The notes beneath the pieces were generated by a model. It made no database searches. It worked only from the letters and a program-made list of their open reading frames with translations, and was not told the origin of the DNA. From positions 186,001 to 250,000 of the forward strand of contig NZ_FTMX01000005.1 of NCBI RefSeq assembly GCF_900156045.1: a DNA stretch of 64,000 nucleotides, written 5' to 3'. Origin of the DNA: Peribacillus simplex (GTDB taxonomy: Bacteria; Bacillota; Bacilli; Bacillales; DSM-1321). Shown here one piece after another: positions 51,258 through 60,158 of this stretch. Within the stretch, counting starts at the first letter, position 1; each line of letters starts with the position of its first letter. A program made the position numbers and the translations under genes.

Positions 51258-51766
51258 CCGAACTAATAACCCAAATCCCTTGCAAGCATTCTCTACTTCA
51301 CCCCGATTATTACATGTTCTCTAACAATTGGGGTGAAGTTCATTTGGTGGAATCCTTTTTTGGACAGGAGGATAAACCGCCAATTTTAGTTACCATAATA
51401 TTATTATAGTAACAACATTGTTTGGCCCCCTTTCATTCTTGATAACTTTTGTAACATTACTTTTTCAAAAAAGTAGAATAACAGATTTTCAGAAGTCTAA
51501 ATGTTTCTAATATATTGTTTGAAAACAAATTGGAATTTTTTACAGAATCGCTACTGGATGATATCAACAAAAAAAGACTATATTCTAGTCTTTTTTTGTT
51601 GATCATTCGATTGTGTTTAGGCCCTGTCCAATTACCAGTAATACCAGTTACCTCTAGCATACAGATATATTTTAATAATGTCCGGATTGGAATAATTATT
51701 CATTACAAAACTGTAATATCAATAATTAAATAATGAGTAATACAGGAGTTGTCTTCGTTCTTTCTG
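51258..51766. other. Intergenic stretch with an 18-bp inverted repeat
   Basis: No gene is supported. ATCAACAAAAAAAGACTA (51563-51580) is followed after 5 nt by its exact reverse complement (51586-51603). Its inner part makes a bidirectional terminator; the unusually long perfect arms beside a recombinase gene could also be a recombination site. Confidence 0.5.
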
Positions 51767-52339
51767 TTAATAATAGAAATCCATTAATGTTTCGTCCATT
51801 AAATCCTGTGTGAGCCCTATGTAAATCATCGTATCTTTGGGATTGGAATGATTAAGGATTTGTTGCAATAAAGCGATATCCTTGAATTTTTGGTAATGCA
51901 AATAGCCGAAAGTTTTTCGAAGGGTATGTGTACCGACATCCGGAATGTCTGCCATTTCAGCCGCCTTGTTCAAGACCCGATAGGCCTGTACCCTAGTGAT
52001 TGGACCATTGCCTTTTCGACTTGGAAATAAATACTGTTCATTTTTCAGGTTCAATTTTCGGACATACTTCCTAACTTCCTTACGAAGTTGAGGATTGACA
52101 AGGAACCGCTTAATTTTCTCTGTTTTTTGCTCCACAATAACTATATGCGTACCCTCAAGAATGTCTTTCACTCGTAATTGTAAAAGATCCCCTATACGTA
52201 ACCCGATGTTTATCCCGATTGAAAACATCATATAATCCCTGTAGCTGCAATATTTTAATAATGATTTCTTCATCTTTTCTATGTGATCCAACCGGCGTAT
52301 CGGCTGGACATTCTTTATTTTTTGAGAGGCTGCTTGCAT
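51767..52339 (-). CDS. Tyrosine recombinase / integrase, short form
   Basis: About 190 aa. Catalytic residues: Arg in NIGLRIGDLLQL, Lys in VEQKTEKIKRFLV, His-x-x-Arg in GTHTLRKTFGYLHYQKF, His in LQQILNHSNPKDTM and the nucleophile Tyr in IYIGL. The N-terminal arm-binding and full SAM-like domains of phage integrases are missing, so it is a core recombinase as found in many bacilli. The ATG at 52339 is preferred although its spacing to GGGG is long; a TTG at 52399 has no ribosome binding site. It borders the gene graveyard at 52.4-55.5 kb. Confidence 0.85.
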   Translation of the reverse strand: MQAASQKIKNVQPIRRLDHIEKMKKSLLKYCSYRDYMMFSIGINIGLRIGDLLQLRVKDILEGTHIVIVEQKTEKIKRFLVNPQLRKEVRKYVRKLNLKNEQYLFPSRKGNGPITRVQAYRVLNKAAEMADIPDVGTHTLRKTFGYLHYQKFKDIALLQQILNHSNPKDTMIYIGLTQDLMDETLMDFYY

Positions 52340-52399
52340 GAATGGCTCATTCCCCTTTCCTCTTCTTTCATTGTACGTGAACAGGTGAAAAGAAGGCAA

Positions 52400-53040
52400 G
52401 TTTTATAAATTTCGATACCCTTATAAACCTTGATTTAATGCGTTTTCGAATGTATCAATAGAGGTCCTTTGTTACATTCGGAATATTCTTATAAAAATGA
52501 CTGAGAATCATGATAAATCTAGTATTCTTCATTAACGGTATTTACAGCCTCATAGCGCGTTTTTATATCATTCTTGATGAATGACTCTAATGATTTCAAA
52601 GAATGCCTTTAAAAGTTAAATATGGAGCTCGTTTTTTATCTTTTCTATATTTTTGTACGAAAAGTATCATATTAAAATTCACTTTTTTAAACATTTTCTA
52701 AAATTGTCTATTACCCATTTATATAGAGGCCATACAAACAAAACGCGGAAAACATACGTTAAGGGAATTTATGTTTAAAAAAGCCGGTTTTCCCTGTACT
52801 AAGAAATCATCGGCCTTTAATATTATTGAATGTAACTCTAGTACCTTGATCCAACCAATTACACTTTGACCAATCCAAAAAAATTCCAGAACCTGAGCTA
52901 TAAGTACGCCCATTAACAGACCATTACCGATAAGGGGACGAATATATATATAGGAATCATAGCGAACACTTCCGTAGGAATGTTAATAATAAAGATACAA
53001 AAAGTGTCGGAGTAGCAAATCAGTATATCGTTTTAGAATT
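52400..53040. other. Degraded intergenic region
   Basis: No reading frame with recognisable domains. Two arms AAAGCCGGTT and ATCGGCCTTT near 52780-52820 could be an eroded terminator. It continues into the permease relic. Confidence 0.4.
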
Positions 53041-53050
53041 AAATTGAATA

Positions 53051-53289
53051 TTATGCAGCGGTACCGAATAATTGTATATAGGCCATAAATAAAGCAGCAC
53101 TTTCTTTCCTAACAGGAATTGTCGAAAATAAGGCTCTTAACGCAGGCACAAATCCAAGTAAAGTGAAAATCGCTCCTCTGATAATTAATGCTACTCGAAC
53201 TAATATTTTTGTATTTTCTAAAAAACAATAGTCGTAGAATACGATCCATACGGGATTAAACCATGTGCAGCACCTATAATTGAAAACAT
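53051..53289 (-). pseudogene. Relic of an NCS2-type purine/xanthine permease
   Basis: Two frames give MFSIIGAAHGLIPYGSYSTT IVF and, after a frameshift, RVALIIRGAIFTLLGFVPAL RALFSTIP ... ESAALFMAYIQLFG then stop. These match the last third of NCS2 nucleobase permeases of the YwdJ/uracil-xanthine kind (gallop of G-x-x-P-x-x-x-x then the fPxlxalxxxIP helix). The other two thirds are absent. Confidence 0.65.
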
Positions 53290-53309
53290 CCTGTTAGGAG
53301 AAGCGTACT

Positions 53310-53752
53310 TTTATACATCTTGGAAGTTGTGTTTTGATAGAGCTTCTCTTGAGCTAACAGCTGCAATCGTATTGGTCATATTGATCAGGCCATCTAGAAA
53401 AACAATGATGGTATTTCCTATTTCCAAGTTAGGTGTCTCCAAGGGAACAATGAAAGAGATGAATCCTCTTTCTTTTTGCACAGTGAATAGGAAGCTATAT
53501 GCGATCAGGGTAGGGGACGGGCGGACAGTTTAGTTCACTGGATCATGTCCCATGAACCCATACGACCTATCCTGGCTTTTGACATCACAATCAATTCAGC
53601 CGTTTCAGATAGTTACGACAGTTATAATAACTGCAATCGCATTAAACACAGCACTTCCTGAATTATGTAAAATATTAGGATGGAATAGGGAAATTGCTAT
53701 TGATGGTTCGAAAAAAATAAATTATGAAGTTCGTTTATTTGCTAAAGAATGA
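53310..53752 (+). pseudogene. Frameshifted relic of a membrane protein gene, unknown
   Basis: Plus-strand pieces FDRASLELTAAIVLVILIRP, PISKLGVSKGTMKEMN and, after a frameshift, QIVTTVIITAIALNTALPEL CKILGW ... DGSKKINYEVRLFAKE with stop. Two hydrophobic helices are visible. I do not recognise the family. An upstream stop and the shift at ~53540 leave no intact ORF. Confidence 0.45.
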
Positions 53753-53794
53753 ATTGTTCATTCATAAACTTTCAGGGATAGAGGTTTAATAAAA

Positions 53795-54715
53795 ATGGAG
53801 AGTATAATTACGAATAAGTGGACAGTGAAAGGCAAGTACGTCGTGATTACCGGGGCAACTAGCGGCATTGGGCTGGCCACAGCAAAAGAGCTCGCAATTC
53901 GAGGCGCAAACCTGGGACTCGTCGCACGTAATCAGACCAAAGCGACTGAAGTAGTGAATCGAATTAATACATTAACTGGAAATAGCACCACAGTGGATGT
54001 GTTCCTAGCAGACATGGCTTCTCAGCAGTCCATACGTCAGGTTGCTGCCGAAATTCTGGCTAGGTGCCCGAAAGTGGATGTCTTAATCAACAATGCCGGC
54101 GCCTTGTTCGAAACTCGACAGCTAACTGTCGACGGATTGGAGATGACCTGGGCGGTAAACCATCTAGCACCCTACCTGCTTACGACACTGCTCCTTGATC
54201 GGTTAAAGGAAAGTGAGCAATCACGAGTAATCACAACCGCATCCCACGGTCACAAGATGGCTAAGAAGGGGATTGATTTTGACGATCTCAGCGCCGAGCA
54301 TCTCTATAGCTTTCCCAAAAAGTTCTTTGGCGGCCCTACATTTCGCTATGCGGAAACAAAGCTCGCAAACATCTTATTCACCGCTGAATTGGCGGGGCGA
54401 CTGGAGGGAACCGGAGTCACAGCTCATTGCTTCGATCCTGGGCTAGTTTCCACGAACTTTAACCAGAACAACGGACTATTGGCCCGGTTGACCATGTCCG
54501 TGATGAAGATATTCTCCCGAAGCCCTGAGAAAGGCGCCGAAACTTTGATATGGTTGGCAGACTCAGACGAAATTACCATTCACAATGGCAGTTATTACAC
54601 CGACATGCAAATTACGATCCCATCTGTACCCGCTCAAAACATGGAAGCGGCAAAGCGTTTGTGGGAAGTAAGCAAGGAACAGATCCAGTACTCGGACACA
54701 ATTAATAAAGAGTAG
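53795..54715 (+). CDS. SDR-family oxidoreductase
   Basis: 306 aa classical/retinol-dehydrogenase-like short-chain dehydrogenase. VVITGATSGIGLATAKELA (NAD(P) motif TGxxxGIG), VLINNAGALFETRQLTVDGL (NNAG), Ser region VITTASHGHKMA and the catalytic YAETKLANILFTAELAGRL (YxxxK) are all intact. It reduces an unknown carbonyl compound. Base composition is clearly more G+C-rich than the surrounding DNA, pointing to recent transfer. A frameshifted TetR regulator gene follows at once, probably its former regulator. Confidence 0.9.
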   Translation: MESIITNKWTVKGKYVVITGATSGIGLATAKELAIRGANLGLVARNQTKATEVVNRINTLTGNSTTVDVFLADMASQQSIRQVAAEILARCPKVDVLINNAGALFETRQLTVDGLEMTWAVNHLAPYLLTTLLLDRLKESEQSRVITTASHGHKMAKKGIDFDDLSAEHLYSFPKKFFGGPTFRYAETKLANILFTAELAGRLEGTGVTAHCFDPGLVSTNFNQNNGLLARLTMSVMKIFSRSPEKGAETLIWLADSDEITIHNGSYYTDMQITIPSVPAQNMEAAKRLWEVSKEQIQYSDTINKE

Positions 54716-54751
54716 TCCTATATTACCTGAAAATTGGAGAGTGAACAATCG

Positions 54752-54910
54752 TTGACGCAATTAGATGAAACTCTACATAATAACATTCATGATGAATGCA
54801 GAGAACAGATTAACATTGCAGGCTTAAAGTATTTACACACCGAGGATTCGCAGGAACAAAAATGAGTATGATTGCTGCTGAGGCTGGTATTAGCAAGGTC
54901 TATCCTCCTT
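54752..54910 (+). pseudogene. Frameshifted TetR-family regulator, N-terminal part
   Basis: A TTG start behind TTGGAGAG gives LTQLDETLHNNIHDECREQI NIAG; after a one-base shift the frame continues RLKVFTHRGFAGTKMSMIAA EAGISK, the TetR helix-turn-helix. The remainder is lost. It lies 36 bp behind the SDR gene, a common regulator-enzyme pairing. Confidence 0.7.
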
Positions 54911-55074
54911 TTTTGAAATTCACTTGATAAAGCAGAATGTTTTAAAAAAAGCAAATAACGCTTGTATAGATAGTAAATGGCTACTCATCATTACCGTATA
55001 GGTCTCATCTCTTAAGAATCAATCAAAAGAGGAGCGACAATAATAGTCGTACTATAATTATTAATTCTCAGAAA

Positions 55075-55482
55075 GGATATCTTCTGTAATGGACCATTGG
55101 GTAACGTAATCGTAATCGCGCAGGATTACCTTAATCTTTATTTCAAGATCCTGCTCCAATAATTCCTTTAAAGATCTAAGACATGCGAAAGTCAACTTCT
55201 CGTTTTAGTGAAGGAAGCTCACTTTCTAAAGCAAGAGATTGTGCTGTCCGTCTATGTTTCCGTACGAAAAGTAATAAACCGTTCATTAATCTCTATTTTT
55301 AAAAAAGTAGTACCAGCCCCAAACAGACCTTTGCATACCTCTTTGTATAAGTTGGTTAGCTTCTTCTTGCTCTCATTCGTATCAGTAAGGTCAGTAAGGT
55401 ACATGCTATCACCCAAAAAGAGTATTTTTGTTATAAGCGTTTCACTTGGAACATTATGCCTACAACATGTACTTTTTTGCAA
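55075..55482 (-). pseudogene. Likely DUF2294-family relic
   Basis: Minus-strand pieces in successive frames: LTNLYKEVCKGLFGAGTTFL KIEINERFITFRTET-stop; LALESELPSLKREVDFRMS; RSLKELLEQDLEIKIKVILR DYDYVTQWSI. The order and spacing resemble DUF2294 (Na-translocating decarboxylase-like) proteins, which start with K-E-x-x-G-x-G-P and end with a K-I-x-x-x-x-x-D stretch. Two frameshifts or stops make it non-functional. Assignment is by eye. Confidence 0.4.
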
Positions 55483-55540
55483 TAACTTTTCACGACTTTT
55501 TTACCCCTGTTCTTTTTAAACAATTTCTCAATGATAACGA

Positions 55541-55585
55541 AAAGCCCATTCTGGATAGCGACCAAGCAGCAATTGGGCTTTATTT
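55541..55585. terminator. Terminator hairpin
   Basis: AAAGCCCA / TTGGGCTTT arms around a ~22-nt loop, followed by ATTTTATTT on the plus strand. Confidence 0.55.
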
Positions 55586-55737
55586 TATTTAAGGATTTCT
55601 AATGTATGCCCCAGAATTACTTTTACTCGTTTACTGTAGGAATCATCCATATTAACAATAATCGCGTTATGTAAACTAATGATATTGGATAGTGAGAATC
55701 TTATTTACTTCCCTATGTCAAATATAACCCCAAACAA

Positions 55738-56709
55738 TTAATGAATATAAAAATTGGCATCATCGATGATCTCTATTTCTTTGTATGCTTTCAGCTGATC
55801 CATCAATTGGAAAAGTGCTCCATCCTTTTGTTTTGCTTCAATCATGCAATCCAGCTGTGGTAAACTCCCTTTTATTTGTTGCAAAAATTCCATGAACATT
55901 CCTGTATCCACAAAGTCAGCGTGTGCTCGAAATTCTTTATCTGACCTTGGACTCGATATATGCATTTTAGGAGGTAGCTTCGAATTACTCCAGGTATTTA
56001 ATATTCGATCCCAATGATCTTTCCAATCTTCACTTGGTAACTGATGTGCGAGGTAATGATGATAATCAAAAACCATTGGAATCCCTAATTTCTCACATAA
56101 ATAAAGGGTTTCAGACAAGGTATAAGTAGTATCATCATTCTCAAGAATGACCATTCTTTGAATCGATTCAGGAATCAAACCCCAATTATGGATGAACTGC
56201 TCTAATGCCTGTACATGCTCTCCATAACCGCCACCAACATGCAGAACACAGCGATGCTCTGGATCCAATCCCATTTTTTTCAATAACGTATGATGCATCC
56301 TTAATGTTTTTAATGATGTCTTCAGAATATCGATATTTGTACTATTCAAGATGACGAAATGATCTGGGTGAAAATCTATCCTTATTTTTGGGTGGTTCGT
56401 TATGAATGTTTTTAATTTAGCCAGTTCTTCTGAAATAGGATCAATGTAATCCCATTCTGGAATTTCAGGATGATTGGCTAAAGGGATAAGTTTTGAAGAA
56501 AGCCTGAAGAACTGAATATTATTAGCTTCGTTATGAATCAGTAAACGCCAGCAATTATGAAGATTGGATATTGCAATGCGTTCAAGCTTCCTTATCGCTG
56601 CAGCCCTTTCCTTAATTTTCGAAAACTGAGCAAAAGTCATCGTTTGGGATGGTGAACAGTTTGGAACATGATTACTCATGGCTACATAACCAAGGCGGAT
56701 TAATGTCAA
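55738..56709 (-). CDS. uvsE: UV damage endonuclease UvsE
   Basis: 323 aa UVDE, a metal-dependent TIM-barrel endonuclease that nicks 5' to UV photoproducts. IRLGYVAMSNHVPNCSPSQT MTFAQFSK is the typical N-terminus; metal ligands appear in SSKLIPLANHPEIPEWDY, RIDFHPDHFVILN, VLHVGGGYGEHVQALEQFI, LENDDTTYTLSETLYLCEKL, MVFDYHHYLAHQ, MHISSPRSDKEFRAHADFVD and CMIEAKQKDGAL. The start is a TTG behind AAAGGAG. Found in spore formers for UV resistance. No LexA box recognised upstream. Confidence 0.94.
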   Translation of the reverse strand: MTLIRLGYVAMSNHVPNCSPSQTMTFAQFSKIKERAAAIRKLERIAISNLHNCWRLLIHNEANNIQFFRLSSKLIPLANHPEIPEWDYIDPISEELAKLKTFITNHPKIRIDFHPDHFVILNSTNIDILKTSLKTLRMHHTLLKKMGLDPEHRCVLHVGGGYGEHVQALEQFIHNWGLIPESIQRMVILENDDTTYTLSETLYLCEKLGIPMVFDYHHYLAHQLPSEDWKDHWDRILNTWSNSKLPPKMHISSPRSDKEFRAHADFVDTGMFMEFLQQIKGSLPQLDCMIEAKQKDGALFQLMDQLKAYKEIEIIDDANFYIH

Positions 56710-56801
56710 TGGGATAGCTCCTTTACGGTTTTATGGTTATTGGAAGTATTCCCCTTTGCAATCAATATTATATATGTAAGTAACCATCCCTTCAAAAAAT
56801 T

Positions 56802-56847
56802 AAAAAATGGCCTTTTTCCGAATGAATATCGGGCAAAAGCCATTTTT
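56802..56847 (-). terminator. Terminator of the PCYCGC lipoprotein gene
   Basis: AAAAATGGC / GCCATTTTT arms around an A+T-rich loop, 40 bp past the stop at 56888. Confidence 0.6.
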
Positions 56848-56887
56848 CCAAATATCATTTTCTCGCTAGAATTTCATTCTTTTTCCC

Positions 56888-57391
56888 TTACACTTCAGGG
56901 GTTGGGGTCGGTTTGGCATATCCACTTTTATATTTTTCATCGACTTTATTCCGAATCTCTTTGATGCTCATACCATCATTTAAGTCCAATATGGATTGTG
57001 CAGCTATTTCTAAACAAACTCCACATCTCGTCCCGTGGTCATCCCAAACCACTTCACCATTTTTTTTATTCTCATGGATAAAGCAATCATAATTATTTTT
57101 ATGATTAGCTGATTCCCCGCAACCGCAGTAACAAGGTATTTTTTCTAGTAAATCCTTGTTTTGAGCAACAGCTAAATAGATTGTCTTCATATCCTCAGGT
57201 TTATCTGCTAAGAAATCCGGTGCTATTTCCTTGCTGCTGGTCTCCTCCTGAAGATCTCCGGATACCGTATGCTCTGAATGTCCTTCATGACTGCTTTCTT
57301 TTTGTACAACACTTTCCTCTTCACTTGAACAACCTGAAAGCATTAAAGAAGTACAGATTCCCAAAGAGATGGTCATTAATTTTAGCTTCAT
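56888..57391 (-). CDS. PCYCGC-motif lipoprotein
   Basis: 167 aa. Lipobox LMLSGC at residues ~17-22 makes it a membrane-anchored lipoprotein. A low-complexity His/Glu/Ser linker (ESSHEGHSEHTVSGDLQEET) follows. The C-terminal domain has the naming motif IPCYCGCGESANHKNNYDCF, then TRCGVCLEIAAQSILDLNDG. The cysteine/histidine set suggests metal or heme-copper handling, but no function is established for the family. ATG behind AAGGAG. Single gene. Confidence 0.88.
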   Translation of the reverse strand: MKLKLMTISLGICTSLMLSGCSSEEESVVQKESSHEGHSEHTVSGDLQEETSSKEIAPDFLADKPEDMKTIYLAVAQNKDLLEKIPCYCGCGESANHKNNYDCFIHENKKNGEVVWDDHGTRCGVCLEIAAQSILDLNDGMSIKEIRNKVDEKYKSGYAKPTPTPEV

Positions 57392-57592
57392 TTATACACT
57401 CCTTGATCAATTTGATACTCCCATTTTATGGCACGCAAGGTATTTCCACAAGCATTAGGTTCCATAATTAGTAGGGTTAGAAATGCCAAGTATCCATCCC
57501 ACGAATAACAAAATCCTTCCTGGTAAAGATTTTGTGCATATATTTAAAGTATTATCCACACTTTAAGAAAAAAAGAATGAGGTGATATTGTC

Positions 57593-57817
57593 GTGAGAGC
57601 GCTACAATCATTGTTAATTTTGTTAGGTACGTATTTACTTATTATCCTCATCGATTACCTACAGGGCTTAAATATATGGCATTCCTTCTATAGCATCAAA
57701 CAATATTTCACAGTGGCTCGCGGAGAAGATTACTTTCTGCTCATTTCATTCATGTTAATCTTTCTATATTTGATCATATTCTCAGCAATCAAAAACCGAC
57801 AGCCTCCCTCATCATGA
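57593..57817 (+). CDS. Small two-helix membrane protein, candidate germinant-receptor D subunit
   Basis: 74 aa with two membrane helices (LLILLGTYLLIILIDYL; YFLLISFMLIFLYLIIFSAI). GTG start behind GAGGTGA. Its 3' end overlaps that of the gerB-type gene (convergent, 6 bp). Small ~75-residue two-TM 'D' proteins encoded beside gerA-type operons, sometimes on the opposite strand, are known in Bacillus to modulate receptor function. Size, topology and location fit; sequence similarity could not be tested. Confidence 0.65.
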   Translation: MRALQSLLILLGTYLLIILIDYLQGLNIWHSFYSIKQYFTVARGEDYFLLISFMLIFLYLIIFSAIKNRQPPSS

Positions 57818-58915
57818 AACTGCTGGTTTTAATTTTTGTTTTATATAGGCGGTAAGCAATAATAGAAAGGGAATGCCTATGAGCAACGGTAGGTGCAAAA
57901 GGTAAGGGACGACTTTTAGTCCTTCATCTACATGAGCCTGATAGCTAGGTGCAATCATAAGCGAAGAGAAAAAAATAACACCGCCAATCAGATAAATGAA
58001 TACAGGGGGAGATTTCATTTGAAATAAGTCCGCTGAGCCAATAATGGCACAAAAGTAAAAGATCGAAATCTTTATGAAGCCTAAAATGATCATTAGAACT
58101 AGTATGAACGAGTCCAGTCTTTCAATAAAATCAGCGATATTAATATAACTGACAGCTGTAAGAGCAGGGAAATTAGACCTTAATAATGCCTCTGGTCCCA
58201 ATACAGACAAAAGAATGATCGAATTAAGTGTTAAAGAAACTCCACCTATTATTATCGCCAAGAGGCCAACCTTCACAGGAGAAGTCTTTTTATTCAAATA
58301 CGGAAGAATCATCGTAAACGTAATCAATTCTCCAAAAGGCACGGTGATACCAGTAGGAACCAACTCTTTCCATACCTTTCCCCATCCATTGCCTAAGACT
58401 GGTTGAAGGTTTTCCAATCTTGTATATCCTCCTAATACAAACATAAGATTCAAGATCAGAAGGCTAATGATAATAATTGCGAAGCATAAACATGTAACAC
58501 GTGCAAATGCTTCCACCCCTAGGTGAACTCCATAAATCAAAACAAGTATCATGCATATCCCAAGCGTTATAATCGAAGTGTATCTATATGTGGAGCTAAT
58601 TAATAATTCTTCAAAATCCCGTAACACTCTTGAAGCCAGATAAACAAAATAGATGATATAGCAAAAACTGATTAAACTGCCGAAATATTTACCCCAAATT
58701 TTTCGGACATAACCGGTCATCGGTAAGTCAGGGTATTTTTTATATAATGAAATATACACGAAATACAGTACACAACCAAAAATAGTTGATAAGAGATTCA
58801 CAATCCAAACATCCTGCTTGGCCCCTTTTCCTATATCAAGCAGTAAATTGCTGCCAAACATAAAAATGATCATCATACAAAATAACTGAAATCCATCAAT
58901 TTTTATTTTAGGCAA
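57812..58915 (-). CDS. Spore germination permease, GerB family
   Basis: 367 aa with ~10 membrane helices, APC-superfamily type. FQLFCMMIIFMFGSNLLLDIG KGAKQDVWIV at the N-terminus (first helix with the small-residue break), LVPTGITVPFGELITFTMIL PYL in the middle and LPLLIGIPFLLLLTAYIKQK at the end fit GerAB/GerKB. It is the germinant-binding permease-like subunit of a Ger receptor in the inner spore membrane. TTG start behind GGAGGTGAGGAG. Third gene of the A-C-B operon, 22 bp behind the gerC gene. The germinant is unknown. Expression is normally by sigma-G; no sigma-G promoter was firmly identified. Confidence 0.9.
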   Translation of the reverse strand: MPKIKIDGFQLFCMMIIFMFGSNLLLDIGKGAKQDVWIVNLLSTIFGCVLYFVYISLYKKYPDLPMTGYVRKIWGKYFGSLISFCYIIYFVYLASRVLRDFEELLISSTYRYTSIITLGICMILVLIYGVHLGVEAFARVTCLCFAIIIISLLILNLMFVLGGYTRLENLQPVLGNGWGKVWKELVPTGITVPFGELITFTMILPYLNKKTSPVKVGLLAIIIGGVSLTLNSIILLSVLGPEALLRSNFPALTAVSYINIADFIERLDSFILVLMIILGFIKISIFYFCAIIGSADLFQMKSPPVFIYLIGGVIFFSSLMIAPSYQAHVDEGLKVVPYLLHLPLLIGIPFLLLLTAYIKQKLKPAVS

Positions 58916-58937
58916 TGTCTCCTCACCTCCTCCTACA

Positions 58938-60131
58938 TTAATTCGATTTATATGGTTCTATTCGCATTCCGGAATTAATAATGTCAACGTTTACCTTCAT
59001 AGATATCTCCGCATCTGAAAATAGGTTATCCCAGTTTTTTTTATGCAGACGCCAATAGTCCGGATTTGTTCGGGACAAGGCATCACCAAACCCAAAAATG
59101 TCCGACTTTTCTTTTTGAGCGATGCTAATCGTCCTTTTAATTTGCTTTTTTAGTTCATTTTCCATTTTTCTTTCGAACTCTTTTAACAACCTCGGATTGC
59201 TCATATCCAGGTCACAAGATGTTTCCATAATTTCTCCCATCACATTCAAACTAGTTTGAATAACAGGTTTTTCATGATGAATTTTGGTTTTCATTTTGCT
59301 TTTTACTCTGATTGCCGTGATCGTTACAATTCCCTTCACACTGCAAGGTATCACAACATCTGTCCTATTTATATCCGATGTGACAAACTGAGCAGCTCTG
59401 GCCGTTTCTCCATCAAGCCATCTCACCATTTTCCCTTTTCTGAATAGGGCTATTCCTTTTGCCTCTATATATGCTGGGGAAGTCGTCTCAAAATTGCTTA
59501 TTTGCTTTGCCTTCTTTGAATCATTCCTTATACTGATTCCAGGAAGTAATACATCCTTCCCTTCACTCATAAGTGCTGAAATGGTATCATATACATACAC
59601 TTCATTTGTGGATCCATAGTCGCTTTGCTCACTTTTAGTTGTGCTAATGATATTTTTACCTGGAGTCATTTCAAGTGGTTCAATTATACCAAGCAAATAC
59701 TCAGCAGTATTTCCTCGAGCAATATAGACAGGGACACTCACCCTTTGATTTTTGCCTCTTTCGATAGCATCAAATAATAAATCAAGACCATTTCGTGCTA
59801 ACTCTTCCCCGATAATAATGACTGAAAGGTGTGAAATATTGTTTTCTCTGGGAATAATGGCTGATGCCTTTGCATAAGCGTCAACTAGCGTTTTTGCTGA
59901 TACGGTATAGTTGATGACGGCAAGACCTTTACCTCCGGAAGTGCTGGTTTGAGCTAACCCGCTTGGATTAATGACTTGATAGGTTACTTTATATGGGTTG
60001 TCTGGATCGTCGTTATGGTCGATTCCCATCCCTATAATGACCCCAAGCTCGTTTAATTCCCGATAATTTGAACATCCTGAAATCAATAAGCAAATGGCTG
60101 CTATCCTTAAAAGCGAAATACTTATTTTCAT
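58938..60131 (-). CDS. Ger(x)C-family germination lipoprotein
   Basis: 397 aa. Signal peptide with lipobox CLLISGC (lipid-modified Cys20). Family motifs: YRELNELGVIIGMGIDHNDD, PYKVTYQVINPSGLA, NISHLSVIIIGEELARNGLD, AKGIALFRKGKMVRWLDGET ARA. The C-terminal part RTNPDYWRLHKKNWDNLFSD A is typical of GerAC/GerKC. It is the lipoprotein subunit of the germinant receptor, anchored outside the inner membrane. Middle gene of the operon, 27 bp after gerA. Confidence 0.92.
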   Translation of the reverse strand: MKISISLLRIAAICLLISGCSNYRELNELGVIIGMGIDHNDDPDNPYKVTYQVINPSGLAQTSTSGGKGLAVINYTVSAKTLVDAYAKASAIIPRENNISHLSVIIIGEELARNGLDLLFDAIERGKNQRVSVPVYIARGNTAEYLLGIIEPLEMTPGKNIISTTKSEQSDYGSTNEVYVYDTISALMSEGKDVLLPGISIRNDSKKAKQISNFETTSPAYIEAKGIALFRKGKMVRWLDGETARAAQFVTSDINRTDVVIPCSVKGIVTITAIRVKSKMKTKIHHEKPVIQTSLNVMGEIMETSCDLDMSNPRLLKEFERKMENELKKQIKRTISIAQKEKSDIFGFGDALSRTNPDYWRLHKKNWDNLFSDAEISMKVNVDIINSGMRIEPYKSN

Positions 60132-60158
60132 TTTTCGTCCCCCGTATTTAGCCGAGTT

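Noticed and set aside
52719-52913. 64-codon minus-strand ORF with a hydrophobic start
   Set aside because: No ribosome binding site, contains the eroded hairpin arms, and no family resemblance.
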